Positions 1 to 7,275 of a stretch of 64,000 bases of DNA are shown piece by piece. Numbering within the stretch: the stretch's first letter is position 1; each line of letters opens with the position of its first letter. This DNA is from Fonticella tunisiensis. GTDB lineage: Bacteria > Bacillota > Clostridia > Clostridiales > Caloramatoraceae. A program made the translations under genes and the position numbers. The stretch covers positions 33,572 through 97,571 of the forward strand of contig NZ_SOAZ01000012.1 of NCBI RefSeq assembly GCF_004364155.1, written 5' to 3'. A model generated the notes under the pieces. It saw only the letters and a list, made by a program, of their open reading frames with translations, had not been told where the DNA came from and searched no databases.

Positions 1-384
1 CTCAAGGGAAGCATTTTCAACAAAGAGGTTTTCAAGCTTTATTGTCATTCTTTCTATTTCAACTGAATATTCCGAGAGCTGATATCTGAACTGCTTGTTT
101 TTGAACTCCTCAACTGTCGATACCCTTGATGTGTCCTGTATAGGTATCAGGTTTTTCCATTCAACTAAAACGTCAAGATCCTGCTTTAAAAGGTCCATGG
201 TATAACCCTCAAATTCACTGTGCTTTTTAAGCTCCTCATAGACCTCTTCCTTATACATCCAGTATTTCATCTTCTCGTATTGAAGATAGAAAAACCTCAT
301 TATTGTCCTGTATCTCCATGCATTATCTGCCGTAAGGTATCTCGTTTCATCTATCTGTTTTGTAAGTTTGTTGTTTATCTCCAT
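1..384 (-). CDS. jetA: Wadjet type II JetA-like protein (DUF2397/TIGR02677), N-terminal part
   Basis: The reading frame is open from an ATG at 384 to the left edge: 128 codons with no stop, so this is the N-terminus of a longer gene. A strong GGAGG lies about 6 nt before the ATG. The protein reads RYRTIMRFFYLQYEKMKYW, then LVEWKNLIP-IQDTSRVSTVEEFKN and FRYQLSEYSVEIERM. I recognise this as the start of the DUF2397 (TIGR02677) family. In type II Wadjet anti-plasmid systems DUF2397 is the JetA (MukF/kleisin-like) subunit, normally followed by DUF2398 (JetB), an SMC-like ATPase (JetC) and the DUF2399 nuclease (JetD). Those genes would lie to the left, outside the window, so the system itself is inferred. 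Confidence 0.82.
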   Translation of the reverse strand, partial: MEINNKLTKQIDETRYLTADNAWRYRTIMRFFYLQYEKMKYWMYKEEVYEELKKHSEFEGYTMDLLKQDLDVLVEWKNLIPIQDTSRVSTVEEFKNKQFRYQLSEYSVEIERMTIKLENLFVENASLE

Positions 385-457
385 GGATATCCTCCGTATT
401 TCAACGTTATCATTTTAAATATTGACATACCTGCCTATAAATATACTAATACAATTT

Positions 458-1201
458 TTATATCACATATCCTCCATTTGGGCTTATAACCTGCCCCGTT
501 ATAAAGTCCGCCTCCCTTGATGCCAAAAACAGAGCACATGCAGCAATATCCTCCGCAGTCCCAAGCCTCATAAGGGGAGTTTCCTGCCTTAACTCCTCAA
601 GCTCCTCCTCGCTGTAGGGAGAAAGCATGTCCGTCTTTATAATTCCAGGGGCTATGCAGTTGACCTGAATGTTTGAAGGCCCAAGCTCCTTTGCAAGGGC
701 CTTTGTAAGGCCGATAACCCCAGCCTTTGCTGCGGAATAATGCACCTCGCAGGAAGCTCCAACAATCCCCCATATGGAGGAAATGTTTATTATTTTCCCT
801 CTTTTTTCCGAGATCATATGCTTTAAAACCTCCTGGGTACAGTTAAATATCCCCTTCAGGTTTACATCCATCATATCGTCCCATTCTTCCTCCGTTATGT
901 CTATAAAAAGCTTGCTTTCAGCTATTCCTGCGTTGTTAACTAAAACATCAACTCCCCCAAACTCCCTTATACAGTAGTCGACCATGGATTTAACCTCGTC
1001 CCTCCTGGATACGTCTGCCCTAAAAAGCCTGACACTTAAATTTTCACTTGAAAGTTTTTCATATAGGGTAATGGCGCTTTCTACGGATTGGTTGTAATTT
1101 ATAAGGACACTGCATCCCCTGCGTGCAAAGGCCTCAGCTATTGCTCTTCCTATACCCCTCGAGGCACCGGTTACTATGATATTCTCAGGATATTTATACA
1201 T
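458..1201 (-). CDS. SDR-family oxidoreductase, probably EF-P 5-aminopentanone reductase (YmfI-like)
   Basis: A 247-residue classical short-chain dehydrogenase/reductase. It has the NAD(P)-binding TGASRGIG at residues 11-18, NNAG at 89-92 and a catalytic tetrad of N114, S142, Y155 and K159. It resembles FabG (3-oxoacyl-ACP reductase). The stretch around the catalytic serine, SSIWGIVGASCEVHYSAAK, is closer to YmfI, which reduces 5-aminopentanone on elongation factor P in Bacillus. I favour YmfI but FabG activity cannot be excluded from sequence alone. The gene ends 73 bp before the jetA-like start on the same strand, and I see no clear terminator between them, so read-through is possible. Confidence 0.75.
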   Translation of the reverse strand: MYKYPENIIVTGASRGIGRAIAEAFARRGCSVLINYNQSVESAITLYEKLSSENLSVRLFRADVSRRDEVKSMVDYCIREFGGVDVLVNNAGIAESKLFIDITEEEWDDMMDVNLKGIFNCTQEVLKHMISEKRGKIINISSIWGIVGASCEVHYSAAKAGVIGLTKALAKELGPSNIQVNCIAPGIIKTDMLSPYSEEELEELRQETPLMRLGTAEDIAACALFLASREADFITGQVISPNGGYVI

Positions 1202-1444
1202 TTTGTCCTCCTTAAATATTTTTTCAATATTCTCATACGAAAGCTAAAGGCTGTTTGGTTTACCATTCTATTACCTATAAATGTAAAGGTTATCCAAAGC
1301 TGAATTTCTAAACTATCATCATATCAAAAATTGTGCCACAGCCATTGGAAAATGGCAAGGGAGTTTCAAGTCTTCCGGCTGTTCTTCATAAAAATTCCTC
1401 ATCGGTGGAAACCTATTATGTAGATTTCATTGGGAGGGATTGTT

Positions 1445-2128
1445 TTGTTTGAACCTTTAAACATTACAATAAGGGTTTTGCTTGCAATTGTACTTTTGTT
1501 CACATCAACAAGGCTTTTAAACAAAAGAAGCCTTTCAAACCTTACCTACTTTGACTTTGTAGCATCCTCCCTCCTTGGAACAATTGCTGGAAACCTGGCT
1601 TTCAACTTAAGGGTACATATTTTAAATTTCATACTTTCCATATTCCTTGTTACAGTAATAATATTACTGGTATCCTATATATCCCTAAAATTCAGGCCCT
1701 TTAGAAGATTTGTTGCAGGTCATCCCGCCGTTATAATACATAATGGAAAAATACTTGAACGCAATATGAAATGCCTTAACTATTCCTTTGATTATCTAAC
1801 CCAACAGCTGAGGGAGGAAAAAATTTTTGATATAGGTCAGGTTAAGTCTGCCGTGCTTGAGCCCGATGGAAAGCTGAGCATACAACTTAAATCCAAAAAC
1901 AGACCCTTAACCCCAAAGGATTTAAACCTAACACCTCAAAAAGAATTCCTGGCTGCTGAGCTGATACTCGATGGAGAGATAATAGAAAACAACTTAAGGA
2001 TAAGGAATGTGGATAATGAGTGGCTTATAAATGAGCTTAAAAAGAAAGGTGTAAACGACGTTAAAAACGTTGCCTTTGCAGCCATAGGATCCAATGGAAA
2101 TCTATATGTGGATCTTTATAGGGATTAA
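1445..2128 (+). CDS. DUF421 (YetF-like) membrane protein
   Basis: About 227 residues. Three hydrophobic segments fill the first ~75 residues (NITIRVLLAIVLLFTSTRLL, then two more), followed by the DUF421 core with RPFRRFVAGHPAVIIHNGKI. A cytoplasmic YetF C-terminal half follows, including TYFDFVASSLLGTIAGN near the front and LILDGEIIENNL late. The family's molecular role is not established; Bacillus YetF/YdfS-type proteins are membrane proteins of unknown function. I place the start at TTG 1445, because GGGAGG at 1432-1437 sits 7 nt upstream; an in-frame TTG at 1430 would have no ribosome binding site. The gene is convergent with the VanY-like gene and shares a terminator with it. Confidence 0.8.
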   Translation: MFEPLNITIRVLLAIVLLFTSTRLLNKRSLSNLTYFDFVASSLLGTIAGNLAFNLRVHILNFILSIFLVTVIILLVSYISLKFRPFRRFVAGHPAVIIHNGKILERNMKCLNYSFDYLTQQLREEKIFDIGQVKSAVLEPDGKLSIQLKSKNRPLTPKDLNLTPQKEFLAAELILDGEIIENNLRIRNVDNEWLINELKKKGVNDVKNVAFAAIGSNGNLYVDLYRD

Positions 2129-2163
2129 AGAAGGGACATTTTGCAGCTTAAAATGTCCCTTCT
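2129..2163. terminator. Bidirectional hairpin terminator
   Basis: Perfect 14-bp inverted repeat (AGAAGGGACATTTT, 7-nt loop, AAAATGTCCCTTCT) between the convergent DUF421 and VanY-like genes. A- and T-rich flanks suit termination in both directions. Confidence 0.75.
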
Positions 2164-3111
2164 TCAACTATTTTGCATTCCTATATATTCCTCCAGCGTA
2201 ATGTTCTTACTCATTATTTCTTCTGCGGCTTCCCTGCCTACATAACGTATGTGCCAAGGCTCATAGCTATAGCCTGTTATGCTTTCCTTTCCCTTAGGAT
2301 ATCTTATTATAAATCCGTACTCAGCTGCATGGGATCTTAGCCATTTTCCTTCAGGAGTATTTCCAAAGGATTCTTTAAGGGTATATCCTAAAGATGCACA
2401 GGAAACATCCATCGCAAGGCCAGTTTGATGTTCACTCTGACCTGGATATGCGCTTATCTTTCTAGCTTCTGTTTCTCCAAGCTGTGCTGCATGCCTTGCA
2501 AATAAACTTTTTTGATATTCATAGGACCTGAAGCCTGAAACAGCTGCAAGGATTATACCATCCTTTTGTGCTGCTGCAAATAAACTATTGAGGGCTTCAG
2601 CAGCTTCTCTCCTCATTCTATTGTTTCCCCTTTTACCTTTGTACAAAACGTTAACTTTTACCAAGTCTGATGGCTCCCAGTTTGCAGGCAGATAGCTCCT
2701 TTTATTAACTAAAACCATTGTACTTTGAAGGTTTGTAACCAAAACTGCTCCCTGAATATTTGAGCTGGTCGTATTTTTCTGGCTTGAGCTGCCTTTAGCT
2801 TTGGTAGATGGCTGCTGATTTTGGAGCTTTGATTTGTTTGCACTGCCATTGCTTGCTTTAGTTGTGCTCTGATTGCTTTCTACTGTTTCATTCTTCTTAC
2901 TGCTTTGGACAGTACCTTGCAAAGCCTCAGGTGCTTTTGCTGCTGACTCCCTGGTTTTTTCATGAAGGCTGTTATTATTACTTGCCACAGCATTTTGTGC
3001 TGCTGATAAATTTTTCGATTCATTGGATACACGAAAATTATTGTCTCCACCGCATGAAATCAATATAGTTGAAATTGCTAAAAGCATTGAAATAAACTTT
3101 GTCCCGTGCAT
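2164..3111 (-). CDS. Lipoprotein D,D-/L,D-carboxypeptidase, VanY/M15 family
   Basis: A 315-residue secreted lipoprotein. The signal peptide ends in a lipobox ISC with lipidated Cys20. Residues ~25-125 form a low-complexity Ser/Asn/Lys/Gln-rich linker that probably spans the wall. The C-terminal ~190 residues are a peptidase M15 (VanY, PF02557) domain: SGFRSYEYQ, then SEHQTGLAMDVSC, which carries the first zinc His and Asp, and EPWHIRYVG with the last zinc His. By family it trims the terminal D-Ala from peptidoglycan stem peptides. No vancomycin-resistance genes are nearby, so a housekeeping role in wall maturation is more likely than resistance. Confidence 0.88.
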   Translation of the reverse strand: MHGTKFISMLLAISTILISCGGDNNFRVSNESKNLSAAQNAVASNNNSLHEKTRESAAKAPEALQGTVQSSKKNETVESNQSTTKASNGSANKSKLQNQQPSTKAKGSSSQKNTTSSNIQGAVLVTNLQSTMVLVNKRSYLPANWEPSDLVKVNVLYKGKRGNNRMRREAAEALNSLFAAAQKDGIILAAVSGFRSYEYQKSLFARHAAQLGETEARKISAYPGQSEHQTGLAMDVSCASLGYTLKESFGNTPEGKWLRSHAAEYGFIIRYPKGKESITGYSYEPWHIRYVGREAAEEIMSKNITLEEYIGMQNS

Positions 3112-3272
3112 TTAATAATCACCCGTACACTTAAAATCTTTTGTCCCTTTAGTACTTACATTTTCTAATTATGCCCATATTATTACATAAAAATACTTAT
3201 TGTACAATATCATTGTAAAAATTATTCGTTTAATATACAAGTTCCAAATATTATTCCTAACTTTAAAAAATC

Positions 3273-3412
3273 TTAATTTAAAGCGTTGTGTTACTCTGAA
3301 AAGCCCATTAAAATAAAAGCAGAAAATATATTCAGACAGACGCTTCGATAAAAAATATTTCATTCACCAGTACGCTTAGCAAAGAAGTTCTAAGGCTCGG
3401 GATTTGAAAATT
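3273..3412 (+). repeat. MITE-like dispersed repeat, copy A (partial)
   Basis: Begins with a terminal-repeat version TTAATTTAAAGCGTTGTG followed by TTACTCTGAAAAG. It then carries the family core: CGCTTCGATAAAAAATATTTCATTCACC, AGTACGCTTAGCAAAGAAGTTCTAAGGC and GGGATTTGAAAA. The second half of the element is missing. It sits in the 395-bp gap between the VanY-like gene and the DUF1624 gene; I see nothing else in that gap beyond likely promoter DNA near 3460-3500. Confidence 0.8.
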
Positions 3413-3506
3413 GAAAAACGGCTATCAATACGTTTTCTTGTAATATATTGAAAATATATATAGAATTAAAATATAGTCGTTAATAAGATGCGTTAGGGGG
3501 GCTATA

Positions 3507-4184
3507 ATGAAGAATAGAATATGGGAAATAGATTTTCTCAGGGGAATCGCAATCGTTCTTATGGTCATATTTCATTTAATTTATGACTTAAGCGATTTTT
3601 ACTCATATAATATAGAATACTTAAGTGGCTTCTGGTATTATGAGGGTAAGCTATCGGCAATCCTATTTATGCTCATCTCGGGCATAAGCTGCAGCTTCAG
3701 TAGAAATAACCTTAAAAGGGGAGCCTTTGTGTTTAGTGCTGGAATGATATTGACTTTATTTACCCTTATAACCTTTCCATCGATGTACATAAGGTTTGGT
3801 ATACTTCATCTTCTTGGCGCAAGTATGATAATATATCATTTTATAAGAAGAGTTAAAAACATTTACCTTATCATTTTTTCTGCTGTAATCATATCGCTGG
3901 GAAATATATTTTCAAATATGACTGTAAAAAGCCCATTTTTGTTTATGCTGGGGCTGCGGGATGCGAACTTTGCCTCCCTCGACTATTATCCTCTTCTCCC
4001 GTGGCTTGGAGTCTTTCTACTTGGCGTAGTTCTTGGAAGGATTCTTTATAAAGAAAGGAAAAGTCTCTTTAAGTTTGAACCTAAATTTAATCCCTTATCG
4101 TACATGGGACAGCATTCCCTTTTAATATATTTTGTGCATCAACCAGTACTTCTTGCAGCACTATATATTATTCATAAAATATAA
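3507..4184 (+). CDS. DUF1624 / heparan-alpha-glucosaminide N-acetyltransferase-like membrane protein
   Basis: A 225-residue integral membrane protein with about seven hydrophobic segments. The N-terminus, RIWEIDFLRGIAIVLMVIFH, has the acyltransferase-type DxxRG...H signature of the DUF1624 (PF07786) family. The C-terminus has YMGQHSLLIYFVHQPVLL, also typical. Family members are related to lysosomal heparan-alpha-glucosaminide acetyltransferase, but the bacterial substrate is unknown. The start ATG has an AGGGGGG ribosome binding site 7-8 nt upstream. The stop codon is immediately followed by a truncated copy of the dispersed repeat. Confidence 0.82.
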   Translation: MKNRIWEIDFLRGIAIVLMVIFHLIYDLSDFYSYNIEYLSGFWYYEGKLSAILFMLISGISCSFSRNNLKRGAFVFSAGMILTLFTLITFPSMYIRFGILHLLGASMIIYHFIRRVKNIYLIIFSAVIISLGNIFSNMTVKSPFLFMLGLRDANFASLDYYPLLPWLGVFLLGVVLGRILYKERKSLFKFEPKFNPLSYMGQHSLLIYFVHQPVLLAALYIIHKI

Positions 4185-4448
4185 TGAAGGTAGATAATAT
4201 CTACAGACCGACGCGGAGATAAAAAATATATTCCAGCCGCTGCTACGCTTCGCAAAGAAGTTCTATGGCACCGGATTCGCACAGCCTAAGAAGGTTCGTG
4301 AACTCGCTCTCGCTCAGACACCACGAACCCTTCTAAGGCTCTGCTTCATCCTATGTGCCAAGAACTTCTAATTGCTTGCTAAAATGCTGCCTGCATATAT
4401 TTTTTATCTCCGCTTTAGTTCTTGAACTGGAACAACGGATTAATTTAA
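4185..4448 (+). repeat. MITE-like dispersed repeat, copy B (long, left end truncated)
   Basis: About 264 bp, strongly self-complementary. The left arm reads GGAGATAAAAAATATAT, AGAAGTTCTATGGCAC; the right arm carries the complements GTGCCAAGAACTTCT and ATATATTTTTTATCTCC. The right end is the family terminus GGAACAACGGATTAATTT. The left end lacks the terminus and starts at GAAGGTAGATAATATCTACAG, which matches internal sequence of copy E at 16.1 kb. The element directly abuts the stop codon of the DUF1624 gene. Confidence 0.82.
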
Positions 4449-4492
4449 AAACTGTTTTCATAATATTGTGGTGAATTTTGTTTCATGCAGAG

Positions 4493-5386
4493 CTACTCTT
4501 TATAAATAAACTCCACAACAGCCTTTATTAAGTCTTCGGGGTTATCGACAAAGGGAACATGTCCACTGTCCTTTAAGATAACAAGCTCAGCATTATCTCC
4601 TATTCCATCCTTAATCTCCCTTGCCATGTCCATTGTAACAAGCTTATCCTTATCCCCCTGAACAACAAGCACAGGCATAGTTATCCTGTCAACTTCGCCA
4701 GTTCCATTAACAACACCGTTATTCACGTGTGAAATATTGAAAATGCTTAGGCCGTAGTTGAAATCTACTATGTTCCTTTGCTTTGTAATTTCCTCGGCAT
4801 ATTTATCGTACCTTGATTCGTCAGGTTTTTTAATTGTATAAATTTCCGAGTCACATATCTTTTTTATGTCAGCCACGTTTTTCTTTTCAAATGTGCTTTT
4901 AAGATAGGAAAGAAGCCTCGTCATTTCAGCTTTTGTTTTTACATATTGCCCCTGCATTGGCCTGTTTAGAAGGTTTCTTTTAAATACGGGATAGCCCTTT
5001 ATGCTGCTTGAATCTATAAGTATTAGCTTTTTTATGAGTTCAGGATAATCAGATGCAAGCTGCATTGCAACTGTTCCACCTGCCGACCATCCCGCTGCAA
5101 TTATTTCTTTAAGTCCCAGTGCATCTGCAAAGAGCTTTATGTCGTCTGATAAATCTTTTATGGTTTCTATTGGTTTATTATATGTTGAAGCTCCAAATCC
5201 TCTGAGATCAACTGCATACATCCTGAAGTTTTCAGGCATGTTCTCCATAAAGATATCCCAGTTTAAGGATGAACTCATATTTCCGTGAATTAAAAGAAGA
5301 GTTCGATCCCCCTCCCCCGCTTCCCTGTAACCCAGAGTTTCCCCGTTTGAAAGTTCAAGGGTTTTAAAAACAATATTCTTACCCAT
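4493..5386 (-). CDS. Alpha/beta-fold hydrolase
   Basis: A 297-residue alpha/beta hydrolase. The oxyanion/HG motif is LLIHGNMSSSLNW, the nucleophile elbow is GWSAGG, and a late Asp (VVQGDKDKLV) and His (DSGHVPFVDNPE) complete the Ser-Asp-His triad. No signal peptide is visible, so it is probably cytoplasmic. The substrate cannot be deduced; relatives include esterases, haloperoxidase-like enzymes and C-C hydrolases. I start at ATG 5386, where AGGTGAT lies 4-5 nt upstream; an in-frame GTG three codons earlier is part of that ribosome binding site. Confidence 0.85.
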   Translation of the reverse strand: MGKNIVFKTLELSNGETLGYREAGEGDRTLLLIHGNMSSSLNWDIFMENMPENFRMYAVDLRGFGASTYNKPIETIKDLSDDIKLFADALGLKEIIAAGWSAGGTVAMQLASDYPELIKKLILIDSSSIKGYPVFKRNLLNRPMQGQYVKTKAEMTRLLSYLKSTFEKKNVADIKKICDSEIYTIKKPDESRYDKYAEEITKQRNIVDFNYGLSIFNISHVNNGVVNGTGEVDRITMPVLVVQGDKDKLVTMDMAREIKDGIGDNAELVILKDSGHVPFVDNPEDLIKAVVEFIYKE

Positions 5387-5454
5387 AAATATCACCTACA
5401 CAATTTATTAATAAAAAGCTCCTAATATATACTCTATGCCTTATGATGCTTTTT

Positions 5455-5568
5455 TGATATAGCAACTTTTTATGCAAGTTTTTTTTAAGAGACGCTGCGA
5501 TAAAACAATATATTTCATTCACCAATGCCCTTGGCAAAGAAATTCTAAGGCTTGGGATTTGAAAAAAA
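5455..5568 (+). repeat. MITE-like dispersed repeat, copy C (partial)
   Basis: Contains GACGCTGCGATAAAACAATA followed by TATTTCATTCACCAATGCCC, then TTGGCAAAGAAATTCTAAGG and CTTGGGATTTGAAAAA, the family core. The left part (GCAACTTTTTATGCAAGTTT) resembles the diverged left end of copy G. It lies between the hydrolase gene and the small-protein gene; the rest of this ~260-bp gap shows nothing I can name. Confidence 0.75.
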
Positions 5569-5646
5569 GAAGTATTGTTGAAGGAATGATGGTTGATTTA
5601 AGTTCAATATAAAAGGCAGATGGCCTATAAAACCACCTACCCTAAG

Positions 5647-5805
5647 CTATTCAACTTTATTGCTGTTTTTTATATCCCTGCAGTATCCTCCGCAGCATCC
5701 TCTTACACTAATGTTTTCTGCTTTGCCCTTCACCTTTCCTCTATAAAGCATTATATAAACTGCAATGACCGCAGCAATAAAAATTCCTCCGATTATGTAG
5801 GACAT
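5647..5805 (-). CDS. Small single-pass membrane protein with CCxxxC tail
   Basis: A 52-residue ORF. An N-terminal membrane segment (MSYIIGGIFIAAVIAVYIML) is followed by a basic stretch RGKVKGKAEN and a cysteine cluster RGCCGGYC. The layout (one helix, Lys-rich linker, Cys cluster) resembles the FeoB-associated Cys-rich membrane proteins (PF12669), although no feoAB is nearby. The start has GGAG about 8 nt upstream. It lies 18 bp downstream of larE on the same strand, so the two are probably co-transcribed. The cysteines could bind a metal or Fe-S cluster; this is inference. Confidence 0.6.
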   Translation of the reverse strand: MSYIIGGIFIAAVIAVYIMLYRGKVKGKAENISVRGCCGGYCRDIKNSNKVE

Positions 5806-5823
5806 TGTTCATCTCCTCAATCT

Positions 5824-6633
5824 CTATCTGTTAAGCACTTCGTTCATGCTGCCAGTTCTATAACCCTTTAAATCCAAAGTTACATAATTAAACCCTATCT
5901 CTTTTAATCTATCTGCAACCTTGTCCATAATTTCAGCCGAGAAGAATTTCTCCCTTTCCTGTGGCGCCACCTCAATTCTTGCGATTTCCCCATGATGCCT
6001 TACTCTAAGCTGTCTAAATCCAAGGTCGATTAAGAATTGCTCGGCCGCATCTATCATGTTGAGCTTTTCCCTTGTTATCTCCTGCCCATATGGAACCCTT
6101 GATGACAGGCAGGCAAAGGATGGCTTGTTCCAGGTTGGAAGCCCCATTTCTCTGGATAATGCCCTTATATCAGTTTTAGAAAGTCCTGCCTCAATGAGGG
6201 GACTTCTAACGCCAAGCTCCCTGGCTGCCTTCATTCCCGGCCTATAGTCCCCTGTGTCATCTCCATTAGAACCGTCTAATACAAAATTGTATCCCCTTTC
6301 CCTTGCTATAGCTGTAAGCTTTGAAAACAGCTCATTCTTGCAGTAATAGCATCTGTTTTCAGGGTTCTTTGCGAAGCCTTCAATTTCAAGTTCTTCAGAT
6401 TCTATAACCATATGATTAGCGTTTATTTCCTTTGCAAATTTTATAGCCTCCCTCATCTCCCTTTCAGGAAAGGTTGAGGATGATGCTGTAACCGCCAGCA
6501 CTTTATCCCCAAGTGTATCCTTGGCAACCTTAAGAAGAAATGTGCTGTCAACACCTCCCGAGAAGCCAATAACAACGCTTTCCATATCTTTAAGTATATT
6601 CTTTAGTTTTTCAAGTTTTTGGTCTAAATTCAT
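5824..6633 (-). CDS. larE: LarE-type ATP-dependent sulfur transferase
   Basis: 269 residues from ATG 6633, which has AAAGGGGG upstream; an earlier in-frame ATG at 6672 lacks a site. It is a PP-loop ATPase: GFSGGVDST at ~23-31. LarE sulfurates the pyridinium dicarboxylate precursor of the nickel-pincer cofactor of lactate racemase. Here three cysteines, C95 and C98 (NRCYYCKNE) and C175 (PSFACLSSR), match the class of LarE that carries a [4Fe-4S] cluster rather than the single-cysteine sacrificial type. No larA, larB or larC is in the window, so it is either an orphan or serves genes elsewhere. It probably forms an operon with the small Cys-rich membrane protein downstream. Confidence 0.88.
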   Translation of the reverse strand: MNLDQKLEKLKNILKDMESVVIGFSGGVDSTFLLKVAKDTLGDKVLAVTASSSTFPEREMREAIKFAKEINANHMVIESEELEIEGFAKNPENRCYYCKNELFSKLTAIARERGYNFVLDGSNGDDTGDYRPGMKAARELGVRSPLIEAGLSKTDIRALSREMGLPTWNKPSFACLSSRVPYGQEITREKLNMIDAAEQFLIDLGFRQLRVRHHGEIARIEVAPQEREKFFSAEIMDKVADRLKEIGFNYVTLDLKGYRTGSMNEVLNR

Positions 6634-6839
6634 ATGTATTCCCCCTTTTAAATCTATTATACACCTTTTCATGTTAAGCTTAAAAGTAAATTGTGTGGAT
6701 TTTATGAAGATTTATTTCAACATTTTACACCATAATGCAACTTTTTATCAAAAATAATTTGTTTCTTCATAAAATCTTAACATAGCAGGTTTAATATATA
6801 GCTAAAGCGCTAAAGTTTTTGATGGGTTAATCCCTCCAT

Positions 6840-6880
6840 CTAAATAAACCAGGGCATACTCAAAGCTCTGGTTTATTTAG
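6840..6880. terminator. Hairpin terminator downstream of the 54-residue gene
   Basis: 13-14 bp stem CTAAATAAACCAG / CTGGTTTATTTAG with a 13-15 nt loop, 20 bp past the stop of the small gene at 6900. It also lies upstream of larE, so it insulates the two units. Confidence 0.65.
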
Positions 6881-6899
6881 TGAATTCCCTGAAGCTTTA

Positions 6900-7064
6900 T
6901 TATCTATTGGGATCATATTTGTAATTTGTAATTATCTGAGTTGATATATCGTCATCATCTCCATAGTATTCAGCGTTAGTATCTACATCATCCAGTGGAA
7001 ATATGCTCTTAAACTGTTCTCTTCTTGCTTCACGTCGAGTATATTCTATCCTTTTTCTTGCCAT
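6900..7064 (-). CDS. Small hypothetical protein, basic head and acidic tail
   Basis: A 54-residue ORF starting MARKRIEYTRREARREQFKS, then an acidic half with YYGDDDDISTQ and ending NYKYDPNR. AAGGAGG lies 8 nt before ATG 7064, and a terminator follows the stop, so it is likely a real gene. I do not recognise the family. The highly basic N-terminus suggests nucleic-acid or membrane-phosphate contact. Its upstream DNA is a copy of the dispersed repeat (7082-7250), which ends only ~6 bp before the ribosome binding site, so its promoter must lie in or beyond that element. Confidence 0.6.
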   Translation of the reverse strand: MARKRIEYTRREARREQFKSIFPLDDVDTNAEYYGDDDDISTQIITNYKYDPNR

Positions 7065-7081
7065 TGTACCAATCCTCCTTA

Positions 7082-7250
7082 AATTAACGGGTTGTGCCAG
7101 TTTTATCATCAAAGCAAAGATAAAAACATATGAAATTCACATTTTTCAAATTCCAAGCCTTAGAACTTCTTTAATAAGCGTGCTGGTGAATGAAATATAT
7201 TTTTTATCACAGCATCGATCTGTAAATTTATTTAGCACAACAAGCTAAAT
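7082..7250 (-). repeat. MITE-like dispersed repeat, copy D (both ends present, 169 bp)
   Basis: Left terminus TTAACGGGTTGTGCCAG, then AGCAAAGATAAAAACATATG and AAATTCAC. The right part is ATTCCAAGCCTTAGAACTTC, AAGCGTGCTGGTGAATGAAA and TATATTTTTTATCACAGCAT. Right terminus TTTAGCACAACAAGCTAAATT. It matches copy H at 59.3 kb with the central ~95 bp deleted. It occupies the leader/promoter region of the 54-residue gene. Confidence 0.85.
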
Positions 7251-7275
7251 TATATTTTCTCTAAAAGATTGGTTT

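Noticed and set aside
3169..3363. 64-codon minus-strand frame across repeat copy A
   Set aside because: Aromatic-rich translation of AT-rich repeat DNA with no start signal.
4185..4448. Repeat copy B as a small structured RNA gene of its own
   Set aside because: Its arms and end match the dispersed family, so a mobile repeat explains it better.
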